From positions 1 to 29,141 of the forward strand of contig JADRCO010000640.1 of NCBI GenBank assembly GCA_021464525.1: 29,141 nucleotides of DNA, read 5' to 3'. The first letter of the stretch is position 1. Each line of letters opens with the position of its first letter. The translations under genes were made by a program, and so were the position numbers. The notes beneath the pieces are model-generated. The model was not told where the DNA came from and made no database searches. It saw nothing but the letters and a program-made list of their open reading frames with translations. Below, one piece after another: positions 1-8,884 of the stretch. Source of the DNA: Rhizophagus sp. LPA8_4_AMF. Taxonomy: Eukaryota > Glomeromycota > Glomeromycetes > Glomerales > Glomeraceae.

Positions 1-42
1 AATTTGTTGTAATTTCTTTTGTACTCCTCCTCCTTTTACATA

Positions 43-68
43 AAATAAATAAATAAATAAATAAATAA
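43..68. repeat. AAAT microsatellite
   Basis: About six uninterrupted copies of the tetranucleotide AAAT lie within otherwise AT-rich, non-coding sequence. It is a simple microsatellite with no evident function. Confidence 0.8.
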
Positions 69-109
69 TTGAATATATTTGTCTAAGGCTCTAACTGATT
101 TTGATATTT

Positions 110-229
110 AGAACTTTATCCTTTACCGTAATGGAGTTTCTGGACAGCGGCTGTGAATGCGTACCAGTTAAAGATATTATTATGAATTTAGAACGAGATT
201 TTGGGAGAGGCCAGATAATTAGTTTATAA
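110..229 (+). other. Possible 3' terminal exon of a gene lying to the left
   Basis: This short stretch is less AT-rich than its surroundings and follows a plausible splice acceptor (TTTAG at 105-109). From the acceptor, one frame reads NFILYRNGVSGQRL and stops at 152-154. A second frame reads from an ATG at 131 for 32 codons to TAA at 227-229 (begins MEFLDSGCEC). I recognise neither product. It could be the last exon of an upstream gene or a relic; only flanking sequence could decide. Confidence 0.2.
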
Positions 230-753
230 TAAAAATTCTATAATTAATATTTACATTCTATTTACGTTTACATTTTAAATGATAAATTTGATCAATTTTA
301 GTAATGTATTATGATCGTAGGAAAAAGAGAAATTTACCTACATATTGTAGAAGAAGATAATTATTTTTATTTTTTATTTATTAAGTAAGTAGCTAGGCTT
401 AGTCTGTACTAAATATCGGCTGGAGACTCACATTTTTTTGGGCTGTAACTGATACTGACGTTCACATCATACAGCCTGGGTACCATTTTATAAAATAATA
501 GCAAACAAGTATCAAATGTGTATTTTTTTATGGTTGTAATAAAAATAGAATTTGCTTTTAATTTTTAATTGAAATTAACATAAAAATTGTAAATAATAAA
601 GAATTTGTAAATAAAAATAAATTTGCTTTCCAAACTTAAAAAAAAAGATGTTTATATCATTTTTGATTATTCAATAGTATCATATGCCTCTTGTATATGT
701 TGTATATGTTCTACTGTATACTGCAGCTTAACGAGTTTTGTCTGATTAAATAG
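230..753. other. AT-rich intergenic stretch, nothing identified
   Basis: The sequence is mostly A/T runs with stops in all frames. A short inverted pair (GGGCTGTA near 439 and TACAGCC near 470) is the only structure seen. No coding signal, RNA gene or promoter is recognisable. Confidence 0.5.
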
Positions 754-1068
754 TACCGTATATTGCAGGCTATAGTACCCCGGGTATCTTGCAAAAATCA
801 GGAGTTTGATCCTGTACCCTCAGGTATTAAATAAAACTTAAAAATTCCATTTTTTGTGAATATCTCATGATTTACCAATTCAATTTGAGTGATCTTTTTT
901 TATTCTGAAGAGCTCAATAAGAGCTATCAAACAAAAAAAAGATGGCTTAAATCTGATTACTGAATCACAAGATAAATGTAAAATATTCCTTTTGGTACTA
1001 TACAATTCTATGAAATTTTTCAAGAGAGGTACTATACATAGGGGTACTATGGCCTGTAATATACGGTA
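754..1068. mobile_element. Foldback/MITE-like element A (non-autonomous)
   Basis: A 28 bp terminal inverted repeat brackets 315 bp: TACCGTATATTGCAGGC... at the left (754-781) and its near-perfect reverse complement at 1041-1068, with two mismatches (G/A and T/C). The interior has no ORF. It contains an imperfect palindrome centred near 916 (AGAGCTCAATAAGAGCT), flanked by T-rich and A-rich arms. The same core and flanks recur in the element at 4155-5116, so the two belong to one family. No clear target duplication is seen beyond a possible TA. The autonomous partner is not in the window. Confidence 0.75.
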
Positions 1069-1440
1069 ATATTACGCAAATTTACAATCTCATAAATTTC
1101 AAAATATTTCAACCATAATATTACACAAGTTTACAGTCTCGTAAATTTTTAAAATATTTCAACTGTAATATTATGCAGATTCACGAGACTATAAATTTTC
1201 AAATATTTTAACTGTAATATTACGTAGATTTACAAAACTGTAAATTTGCAAAATATTTTAACCGTAATATTGCGTGAATCTTATGATATTGAAAACTTGT
1301 GTAGTATTTTGACTGTAAAATTATGTAAATCTTATAAAATTGTAAATTTATGTAATATTTCAAAATTTTTCAAAATATTATGCTATAAACTTTCGTAAAC
1401 TTACAAAATCATAAATTTTTGCAATTTTTTGCACTATAAA
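1067..1440. repeat. Diverged ~50 bp tandem array, about 7 copies
   Basis: Units begin TAATATTACG... at about 1067, 1116, 1165, 1215, 1265, 1316 and 1384. Each continues with a conserved pattern (AAATTTACAA..TGTAAATTT..AAAATATTTCAACTG). The spacing is 49-51 bp for the first five units, then longer and more degenerate. The array starts exactly where element A ends. The unit is non-coding and AT-rich. Confidence 0.75.
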
Positions 1441-2544
1441 ATTTCCTGATGTTGTCAGGTGCTAATGTTTTGGAAATGTGTTAAAAATCATTTATGATTT
1501 GCAAACCTTAATTGTATGAAGAATAGCAAAATGTGGTTTTCATGATATGCAGTTAAAAATCATTGTACATGAATAATTGAAGATATGAAGAAGTTTGCAG
1601 AGAGAAAGGGAGATCTTTGCCTTTTAACTGAGTATATTAATAAATATGATCCTTTTAAATGGCAGTATAAAGAAAGCCATAAGTGAAAGGTTTTGGCAAA
1701 AGATATTCTTAAGAAAATTTAGTTTTCTACAGAATATACAAATCTCTGTATTCTGATGTAATAAATGTGTAATAAAGGTTATAAATAGTTTACTAGTTTT
1801 AATAGTATTCAAACATGTTAAATCTTGTTATTCATATTGCTTAAATAAACATAAAAATCTGTGTCATAAAATCATAACTAACATTCTTGGCCCACCTTCT
1901 AGCATCTGCTAATCAGATTTCTTGAAAATACCTGAATACTCTTAAGAACTAGAATTTAACATCTTCTATCTACAGTATGGATTTACTTTAGAAATACAGA
2001 GCAGATAACATGAGCAACATATAAAATATTTTCACAAAAATAAGGAAGGCTTTGAGAAGCAGTTGATGCGTGATCAGATTAAAAAGGAATTTTGTGAGAT
2101 TGCTCTAGGTATTACAAGGATCCATATGTAGTCATTCCAAATCATCTTCAAGAGTTGAGTCTTGTTAGATAAAAAAAACTTTAAAATGCTTTTGAGATTT
2201 AACTTATTTTTTCATTATTTATCTGAAACTGTGGAATTAATTAACTGTTAAACTAATAATAATATACTAAATATAAAATAGGATTTACATTTACTGTATT
2301 TTATATATAATTATATAACTAACCTGTTAAATGTTATCATACAGTTACATAATTAGTAAGGACTGTAAGTGTAATGAGTAATGAAGCTTAAAAAATTTCA
2401 TATATATCACTACTTCGTGTATATATATCTTTAAATTATAGAGTTTTTTATTTAAAACTCTTTCATTCTTCTTTGTATCTTTTGTATCTTACAAAAAGAA
2501 TATCAAATAAAAAGTTAATTCTAAACTTTTACTTGATAATAACG
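1441..2544. other. AT-rich intergenic region, nothing identified
   Basis: I see only short stop-interrupted frames and A/T runs. No RNA gene, inverted repeat of note or coding signal was found. A TATA-rich tract at about 2400-2450 precedes the possible small gene at 2545 but cannot be assigned as its promoter. Confidence 0.5.
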
Positions 2545-2828
2545 ATGTTCGCAAGAAAAAATTTGCCATGCACAGTTAAAAGATATTCCACTAACTTAAC
2601 TGAAAGATTTAATAAAGGTATTATTAGTGTTAATAAATTTTATTAAGGATTATAAAATAACATAAATTATACTGAATTGTAGTTGATAAAGGTAAAAAAA
2701 TGAGAGATATTCTCACATACGTGAGTATTGGAGGTGGAGCACTATTCTCTGTTTGGGAAATGATCTATATTACGAACAAACCAATTTGCAAAGTAATTGA
2801 AAAAGATTTAATGATCATTATTATATAA
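2545..2828 (+). CDS. Possible small mitochondrial-type membrane protein (two exons)
   Basis: Exon 1 is 2545-2617 and exon 2 is 2683-2828, joined over a 65 nt GT...TAG intron in phase 1, giving 72 aa. The N-terminus (MFARKNLPCTVKRYSTN) is basic, hydroxylated and free of acidic residues, like a mitochondrial presequence with an RYST cleavage context. Residues about 35-55 (ILTYVSIGGGALFSVWEMIY) could form one membrane span. A second model splices from 2792 to 2922 and ends in a different 23-residue tail that is also hydrophobic. I do not recognise the family. The clean splice sites, in-frame join and targeting-like N-terminus favour a real gene, but it is short and stands alone among repeats. 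Confidence 0.45.
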
Positions 2829-3637
2829 ACGTAAAATTACTGATAATTTTATATATAATTATTTGTAAATTTATAACCTAAAATTATAATAGTTTATATA
2901 TTGTATAATTTTAATTTTCAGGGATACATAAGATGCGTCATGTTTTTTCACATTTTGTATATGTGTTCTGCATATACGTCTGTATAAAGATAAAACTTAT
3001 ATGATAAACCAAAATTCCTAGGGATGGGTTAAATTAAAATTTTTTTCAAAAAATTCATAATTAATTAGCATAATATCTTTAATAATTAAATAATTTTATA
3101 CATAATTTACATATAAACTTTTTTACAAAAAAAAATTTTAATTAATTTTTTTTTTTAGTTATATTCACCTCTTAAAATTAAAATTACACAACATAATTAT
3201 TAAATTTTTAATAGTTTATTTTATAAACTCAGATCTAAGATTGTATAATTTATAGTAAAATTTGAACTTATAGGATGACTTTGTATAAAGTTTCTAATAA
3301 AAATCAAATGTATAAAGTTATAATAAAATTTTAAATTTGGATCTGAGTTATTTATGTATTCTTCAGGGTTCTACCCACCCTTTAAACATTCGCTAAGTGG
3401 GTATGACAGTTCCTTTCCACTACTCTACATTATTATTAAAACTATCATTAATTTCTTACTAATTACTATCTACTTATCTTATAATTGATATCACTGTGTT
3501 AAATTTTGGATTCCCTTTACCATAATAAAAACTTTTTACAGTACTCTTTCCAATCTTTTTCCCAGTAAGATGTCAAATTTCATATCTTACTGTTTCAAAC
3601 ACATAGTTATTAGTCTCTTCCACTTTCTTTTTTAAGT
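2829..3637. other. AT-rich intergenic region, nothing identified
   Basis: Apart from the alternative last exon of the small gene at 2922-2990, only AT-rich sequence with stops in every frame is visible. Confidence 0.45.
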
Positions 3638-3850
3638 CAAAAACTCTCTTAAAACAGTTTTTATTTTCATCTAAAGATGAGTTGAATGAACTTATTGAAA
3701 TGGATGATGGAGTAGAATTATATGACTAATTCAAAGCTTCAGATTTATTAAAAATTCTCTTAAAATGATTCAAGATGTGAATTAGATGAACTGGATAAAG
3801 AGCTGGTAGAATTACCGCTTTCACGTAATCAATTTAAAGCCTTAGATTCA
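3638..3850 (+). repeat. Diverged ~100 bp tandem duplication with coding-like remnants
   Basis: Two imperfect direct copies (about 3638-3742 and 3750-3850) share a CTCTTAAAA box, an AAGATG box and a coding-like part. The coding-like parts read ELNELIEMDDGVELYD-stop-FKASD in copy 1 and ELDELDKELVELPLSRNQFKALD in copy 2. Copy 2 stays open to a stop near 3876. It looks like a decayed protein-coding repeat of unknown family rather than a functional gene. Confidence 0.45.
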
Positions 3851-4154
3851 TTGGACACACTATATTGGTCACTTTAAACCTCTATATAAACATTGATTTA
3901 TTTTGTTATAGAGATTATTTATACTAGCAATTAGTGCTCTAAACTAATTATGTGATCAGCAACCAATTTCAAACTGGTTTACTTTTTTCAATCCGCTTGT
4001 AAACTGTTTATTTTGAAAAACTGAATTTTTCATTTAAACTGATCTCTAAATAGAAATTGAATCATAATATTAGACCAGTTTCTTAGAAACTGAATTGTAA
4101 TTCTAAACTGATTTCAGGAATAAAACTGAATTATAATTAAAAAATCAGTTTCCA

Positions 4155-5116
4155 TAGGACCCTGGACATTACATATACAGTGAGTTGCCAAAAGTGACCG
4201 ACCACCTAAAATTAAATAAAATCAGCTGTTTTCATTAATAATTTTATATTTATTTTAAAATTAGAAATATAAAAACCTATTTTGAAGTATTTTTTTACTT
4301 AATTAATAATAAAATTATGTATAAATATTTAATTTTAATGTGGAAAAAAAATTGATTTTTTAACCAGAGCAGTTAGAGCAAAATAGATGACAAAAATCGA
4401 TTCTTCAACTAAAAATTAGCTTATTTTCAAAAAATTAGAAAAATTCGATTAGTAGTTGCTATTCTTAAAAATTGGCAAAATTGATAATCTACAATTTTAC
4501 ATATATAAAAATTATAAAATTTCACCAAAATTCATGATTTTAAAAGCAGATTTTTCCAAAAACTGCTAATTAAATTTCTGATTTTTTTGAAAATAAGCTA
4601 ATTTTTAGTTGAAGAATCAATTTTTGTCATCTATTTTACTCTAACTTCTCTGGTTAAAAAGTTAAAATTTTTTTTCACATTAAAATTAAATATTTATACA
4701 CAATTTTATTATTAATTAAGTAAAAAAATACTTCAAAATAGGTTTTTATATTTCTAATTTTAAAATAAATATAAAATTATTAATGAAAACAGCTGATTTT
4801 ATTAATTTTTAGGCGGTCAGTCACTTTTGGCAACCCACTGTACAACTCACAACTGATTTTTTGCCAAAAAAGACCCAATTATTTGCTCTTTTTTTATTTG
4901 GTTTTTTGTGATTATCTCAGCATTTAGTGATCCAATTTATGCAGATTTTTTTTATTTTGTAGAGCTCGATGAGGGCTACAAAACAAAAAAAAATCTGCAT
5001 AAATTGAACCACTGGATGTCAAAATATTCGTAAAAATGTAATTTTTTTTTTATAAATTTAGGCCAATCTGCAAAAAAGTTACCCTCTGAGTTGTATATGT
5101 AATGTCTGGAGTCCTG
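4155..5116. mobile_element. Foldback/MITE-like element B, interrupted by a second element
   Basis: The ends are an inverted pair: AGGACCCTGGACATTACATA on the left (4156-4175) and, reversed, AGGACTCCAGACATTACATA on the right. A 6 bp direct repeat TTTCCA flanks it (4149-4154 and 5117-5122), consistent with a target-site duplication. Removing the nested element (4178-4840 plus one TA) leaves about 297 bp, close to the 315 bp of element A. The interior palindrome TAGAGCTCGATGAGGGCTA (about 4960-4978) with T-rich and A-rich flanks matches the core of element A. There is no ORF. Confidence 0.75.
4178..4840. mobile_element. Long-armed foldback (Tc1/mariner-type TIR) element nested in element B
   Basis: The element starts CAGTGAGTTGCCAAAAGTGA and ends with its reverse complement. 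TA dinucleotides at 4176-4177 and 4841-4842 are as expected for a TA target duplication. The inverted arms extend far inward: about 260-280 bp on each side (4178 to about 4455, and about 4565 to 4840) are nearly identical in reverse complement, leaving a loop of about 110 bp. There is no coding potential. Transcribed, it would form a long hairpin. The arms' similarity implies recent insertion or arm conversion. Confidence 0.85.
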
Positions 5117-5427
5117 TTTCCATTTAATTTTTTATTTTTTATATTTAATTATCTAAATAAACTAATGGGTTATTATGTAATAATAATAGTCATCATAGCA
5201 CACTAAATTTTTGTGAAAAATTTTAAATGTATCAATTACAATTTATAGCACAATATAGCTATTACCATAGCACAATACAGCAAATTGGCAAACGGCAATT
5301 TTCATGCATATTTTTAACGTATTTTATATTTATCTGTATATTTATTTATATAATTATATTTATTAATAAATAATGTTAGAATTTAAAATAATAATTCATA
5401 TATTGTTTGAAAATTTAGGTGTAATAA

Positions 5428-5679
5428 ATTTATTACTTTATTATTCATAAACTACAATTTTACAAAGTATTTGATTATTCTGCTGGTAGAAAAATTGAAA
5501 ATAATGCTATATTTCATTTTAAAAATAAAAGGTACTCAACTAATTCTGGATTTAAACAGCTACAATATGCTGTAATATGCAAATCAGCATTTGAAAAAAG
5601 TCTTTCAGATAGTACTGAAGTCACTAGTATTGATAAATATTTACATGCAATTTGGCTCAATAAAGGAAAATCTTTTTAA
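5428..5679 (+). pseudogene. Unrecognised coding relic (open frame without ATG start)
   Basis: One frame is open for 83 codons to TAA at 5677-5679, with residue use far more protein-like than the surrounding A/T runs (contains [17 protein letters not shown] and [17 protein letters not shown]). No ATG opens it, and no convincing acceptor sits just upstream. It may be the last exon of a decayed gene or part of a transposon-derived gene. I do not recognise the family. Confidence 0.35.
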
Positions 5680-5762
5680 ATTATTCCAAATTTAAGTTAT
5701 ATGAGAGATATTTAGAGGTCCTGATTACATTAAAAAATAAGTAGGTCACATTATAATGTAAA

Positions 5763-5829
5763 TAGATTTTATTATAATAAGTAGATTGTACTCTAATAAA
5801 GCGCAATCTACTTATTATAGTAAAATCTA
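5763..5829. repeat. Short perfect-type hairpin
   Basis: 26 nt arms at 5763-5788 and 5804-5829 are reverse complements with one mismatch (TAGATTTTATTATAATAAGT... / mirrored), separated by a 15 nt loop. No TIR-type ends or target duplication are obvious. It could be a relic of a small inverted-repeat element. Confidence 0.7.
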
Positions 5830-6659
5830 TTATTACAGATAAATAATCATACTTCTATAAAATAAAAATAATTTTTATTATTATGTATGTCTTTTTAATA
5901 CTTTAAAAGTAGTAGACTAATCAATATTTATTAATACTTTATAATTGTTTAATAATTTATTTTTATATAAATTAAAAATTCTTTAATCTAACATATTTCT
6001 CTAATATATTTGATCATAATAGTAAAATTTTTCTCAATTGAATTATGATTTCAATGGATTATTCCTTTATGAATTAATAATTTAATAAAAATTGAATTTT
6101 ATTGAAGTTATAGAAAATCATAATTTTTAATAAAATTTATATTACTTCCAGTAAGATTAAACTAAAATATATAGTATATATATAATTATATAATTGATTC
6201 AATAAGATATTATCAGTAGTAATATTATTACTATTATAATTGTTACTATTTAATTCTAATCAAAAATTACAATTTAATTAGAATTTAAAATACCAGTTTA
6301 TAATTTTATAATTTTGGCCAGAATTAAAAAATACTGAATACATAAATTTTTAACTTAAATAATAAATATATTAATAAATCTTGATTTGATATTAATCATA
6401 CAAAATTATAAAATTTTTGTCAAAAAAATTTTTTATCAGAAAAACAGCCTTTTTGACTTTAAATAAATCTTTTCTTTTGCAAATTTACATATAAAATAAC
6501 TGTTTAATATGTATAGTTAATTATTTAATTTAATATTAATTTATTAATTTTATAAAATTTAAAAATCAGACTAGTAAAAATCACAAATAGTAACAATTAT
6601 TAGTTAATTAATTAATACCACTGGTGATATTTGACTTTTTTAATTCTTGATTTAATAAA
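5830..6659. other. AT-rich intergenic region, nothing identified
   Basis: Extremely AT-rich with dense stops in all frames. No repeat, gene or RNA structure was recognised. Confidence 0.5.
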
Positions 6660-8437
6660 ACTTATATTGTATTTTATCAAATTAAGCATCCCTTTTTTGC
6701 AATAATTTTAAGCGAAAAGTTGGGGTGATGCTTAATTTTGATACTTTTTTTAAATTCAATCATTGATCCTTAAAAATAATTTTTTTTCTTATGCGCAATC
6801 TGCTAAGTTGTGCACATAATCGAATTAAGAGGTTTTTCAATTATATGATATAAACGTGAATTTTGAATTTTACATGACTTTTCTGAAAAAACAATGCCAA
6901 AGATTAAACATCAATATGCTTTGTATTCTATTAAACAAAAAAAATCATTATTGCTTATGCTACTTAACACAGAAGAATTGTAGTAAGCAGACATTTTAAA
7001 ATTAACCAAACTATAGTTGGGTACTGGATTAAGATAAGTGAAACTTGAACAAGTAAAATAAACAATAAAAATATGTGGTGAGCTTTAGCTAAAAGGCTTT
7101 TTATTCTGAAACCAAAAAGGAGCTATATAACTGGATTTTAGATTAAAGAAAAAAGGAATTGGCTATAACATTTGTAACCATAAGAATTTCAATAAATGAA
7201 ATTTTGGATAAAACAGATATAGTAGTTTTTTATGATGATTTAATAACAAAGTTTAAAGCAACTACAGGTTAGTTAAATACATTTATAAAGAGGCATAATT
7301 TAATAAGGTATCATTGTACAAAAATATTACAAAACTTTTTGAGCAATTAGAAGAAAAATTGAAAGAGTTTTACTAGTTATTATTCGCCTTAGAATCCAGA
7401 AATCTTTTGAATTATGCAATATATTCAATATAGATGAAATACCTGTATGGTTTGACATGGCTGAGAATTTTACAATTAATATAAAGGAAAAAAGAACCAT
7501 TCATATCTGTGAAATAGGCAATGAAAACAACCGGTTTACTATTATTTTGATATGTGCTGCAGGTAAAATTTTTTGATGATTTAATGATTTTAATATGATT
7601 ATTATTTTTTTTTAATTCTTCTTTTATTACAGATGGAACTAAATTACCACCAATTTGTATTTTCAAAGGTAAATAAATGCCACGCGGTGAAAAGGCTCCT
7701 TCTGGTGTAGTTGTATGGTTTCAAGAGAGTGGATGGATGAATGTTGAATTGATGAAACGTTACATTGATTATCTTAATCGTATGAGAAGTTCAAACAGCC
7801 AATCCAGATTTCCAGCCATGATGGTCTTTGATTCTTTTAGAGGACATTTGGAAGGGTCAGTTAAAGAAAAATTTAAACAAAGTAATATTGATTTGGTAGT
7901 AATTCCTGGTGGTTTAACCAGTAAGTGTCAACCCCTTGATGTTGCTATCAATAAACCGTTTAAGGACAACCTTCGCAAAGAGTGGCATTTTTGGATGTCT
8001 AATGGTGGTGCTGGGTATACTGAAGCAGGAAATCTTCGACGTGCAAAGATAAGTGATGTTTGCAGATGGGTAAAGCGTGCATGGGAAAGTATTTCTGATA
8101 ATATTATTGTCTATTCTTTTAAAAAATGTGGCATATCTAATGCATTAGATGGATCAGAAGATGATGCTATTTATGAAGAAATTGATGAATTTCTCAGAAA
8201 AATTGAAAATGAAAGAAAAGAGGAGGAATTTGAAATTGCTGATATAGATGATAATGATGATAGTGAATAGAAATTTTTTTTTTTTACTATAATTGTTATA
8301 TTTGTAAATCATATATTAATAGTATAGGGATGCTTATTTTTAATGATGCTTATTTTTGATTTTTGCTTGACATTGTGCAAAATAAGAAGGGTGCTTATTT
8401 TCAAAGGTGCTTAATTTCGATAAAATATGATATACTG
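6660..8437 (+). mobile_element. Decayed pogo/Tigger-type DNA transposon
   Basis: Imperfect terminal inverted repeats bracket the transposase relic. The left is TATTGTATTTTATCAAATTA (6665 on); the right, reversed, is TATCATATTTTATCGAAATT (from 8432). The right end continues to ...ACTG|TA (CTG ends at 8437), the usual CAGT/TA form of the Tc1-mariner-pogo superfamily. The left tip has lost this sequence, so the 5' boundary is approximate. Subterminal GATGCTTA/GGTGCTTA motifs are iterated at both ends. Total length of about 1.78 kb fits a single-gene pogo element. Confidence 0.75.
6894..8270 (+). pseudogene. pogo/Tigger DDE transposase pseudogene (CENP-B HTH + DDE_1)
   Basis: The order is a remnant start at 6894, a CENP-B-type helix-turn-helix remnant (ELYNWILD near 7120-7143, then ELAITFVTIRISINEIL and LNTFIKRHNLIRYH), and a DDE catalytic domain. 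Catalytic aspartates are visible in NIDEIPVWFD (D at 7433), MMVFDSFRGHL (7830) and QPLDVAINKPFK (7938). A GT-AG intron at 7563-7632 joins ICAA to DGTKLPPICIFKGK in frame. In-frame stops at 7144 (TAA), 7270 (TAG) and 7674 (TAA), plus frame changes in the N-terminal half and between about 7333 and 7400, make it non-functional. The last exon is open for 197 codons from an ATG at 7677 and ends in an acidic tail, but this piece alone lacks the DNA-binding domain and the first aspartate. Confidence 0.85.
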
Positions 8438-8884
8438 TATCATATTTAATAATTTATATAAATATTTATTAATTGGTTATATAAAAAAAGTTACATTTAT
8501 TAAATGTAATTGGGTGTTTACACTAAGAGAATTATTTAGTAACAACTTTTAATAATGGTATTGATTATGTATAAAACCTACCATTTTGAATCTGAATCAC
8601 GTGATTATGAATACTATATGATAAGAATTTTTTTCCTGTTACCCTCTCAAAAGACCTCATAAATTTCGGCAATAATTCCAGCAATCGCTAATTAAGACTA
8701 TTAAGCCTAAATTAGTTTCTTTATCATCTATGTTCTTTGGTTTGCTTCGAACAAATAAATCCCTAATAAATGAATCTAAAGATTTATTTAATAATCATAA
8801 ATATTCTATTGATTTTATTTAGGAATATTATTTATTTTCTTTAAATTAGCTCTCAAAAAAAATTTTGAATAATATTAAATATAA
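8438..8884. other. Intergenic region between transposon and MTR4 3' end
   Basis: AT-rich, with no coding signal. It must contain the MTR4 3' UTR and polyadenylation signals (AT-rich tracts just below 8885 on the minus strand), but no single site can be fixed. Confidence 0.4.

Noticed and set aside
1067-1440. CRISPR-like array
   Set aside because: Units are contiguous and diverged with no unique spacers, in an intron-rich eukaryotic sequence; it is a plain tandem repeat.
1624-1812. 62-codon ORF on the minus strand
   Set aside because: Phe/Ile/Leu-rich translation typical of random AT-rich DNA; no splice partner or recognisable family.
3930-4150. Repeated AAACTG motifs as an array
   Set aside because: Spacing is irregular and the matches are short; not distinguishable from chance in this composition.
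7412-7666. 84-codon ORF antisense to the transposase
   Set aside because: It lies opposite the conserved DDE_1 segment and intron, so it is a shadow of the transposase relic.
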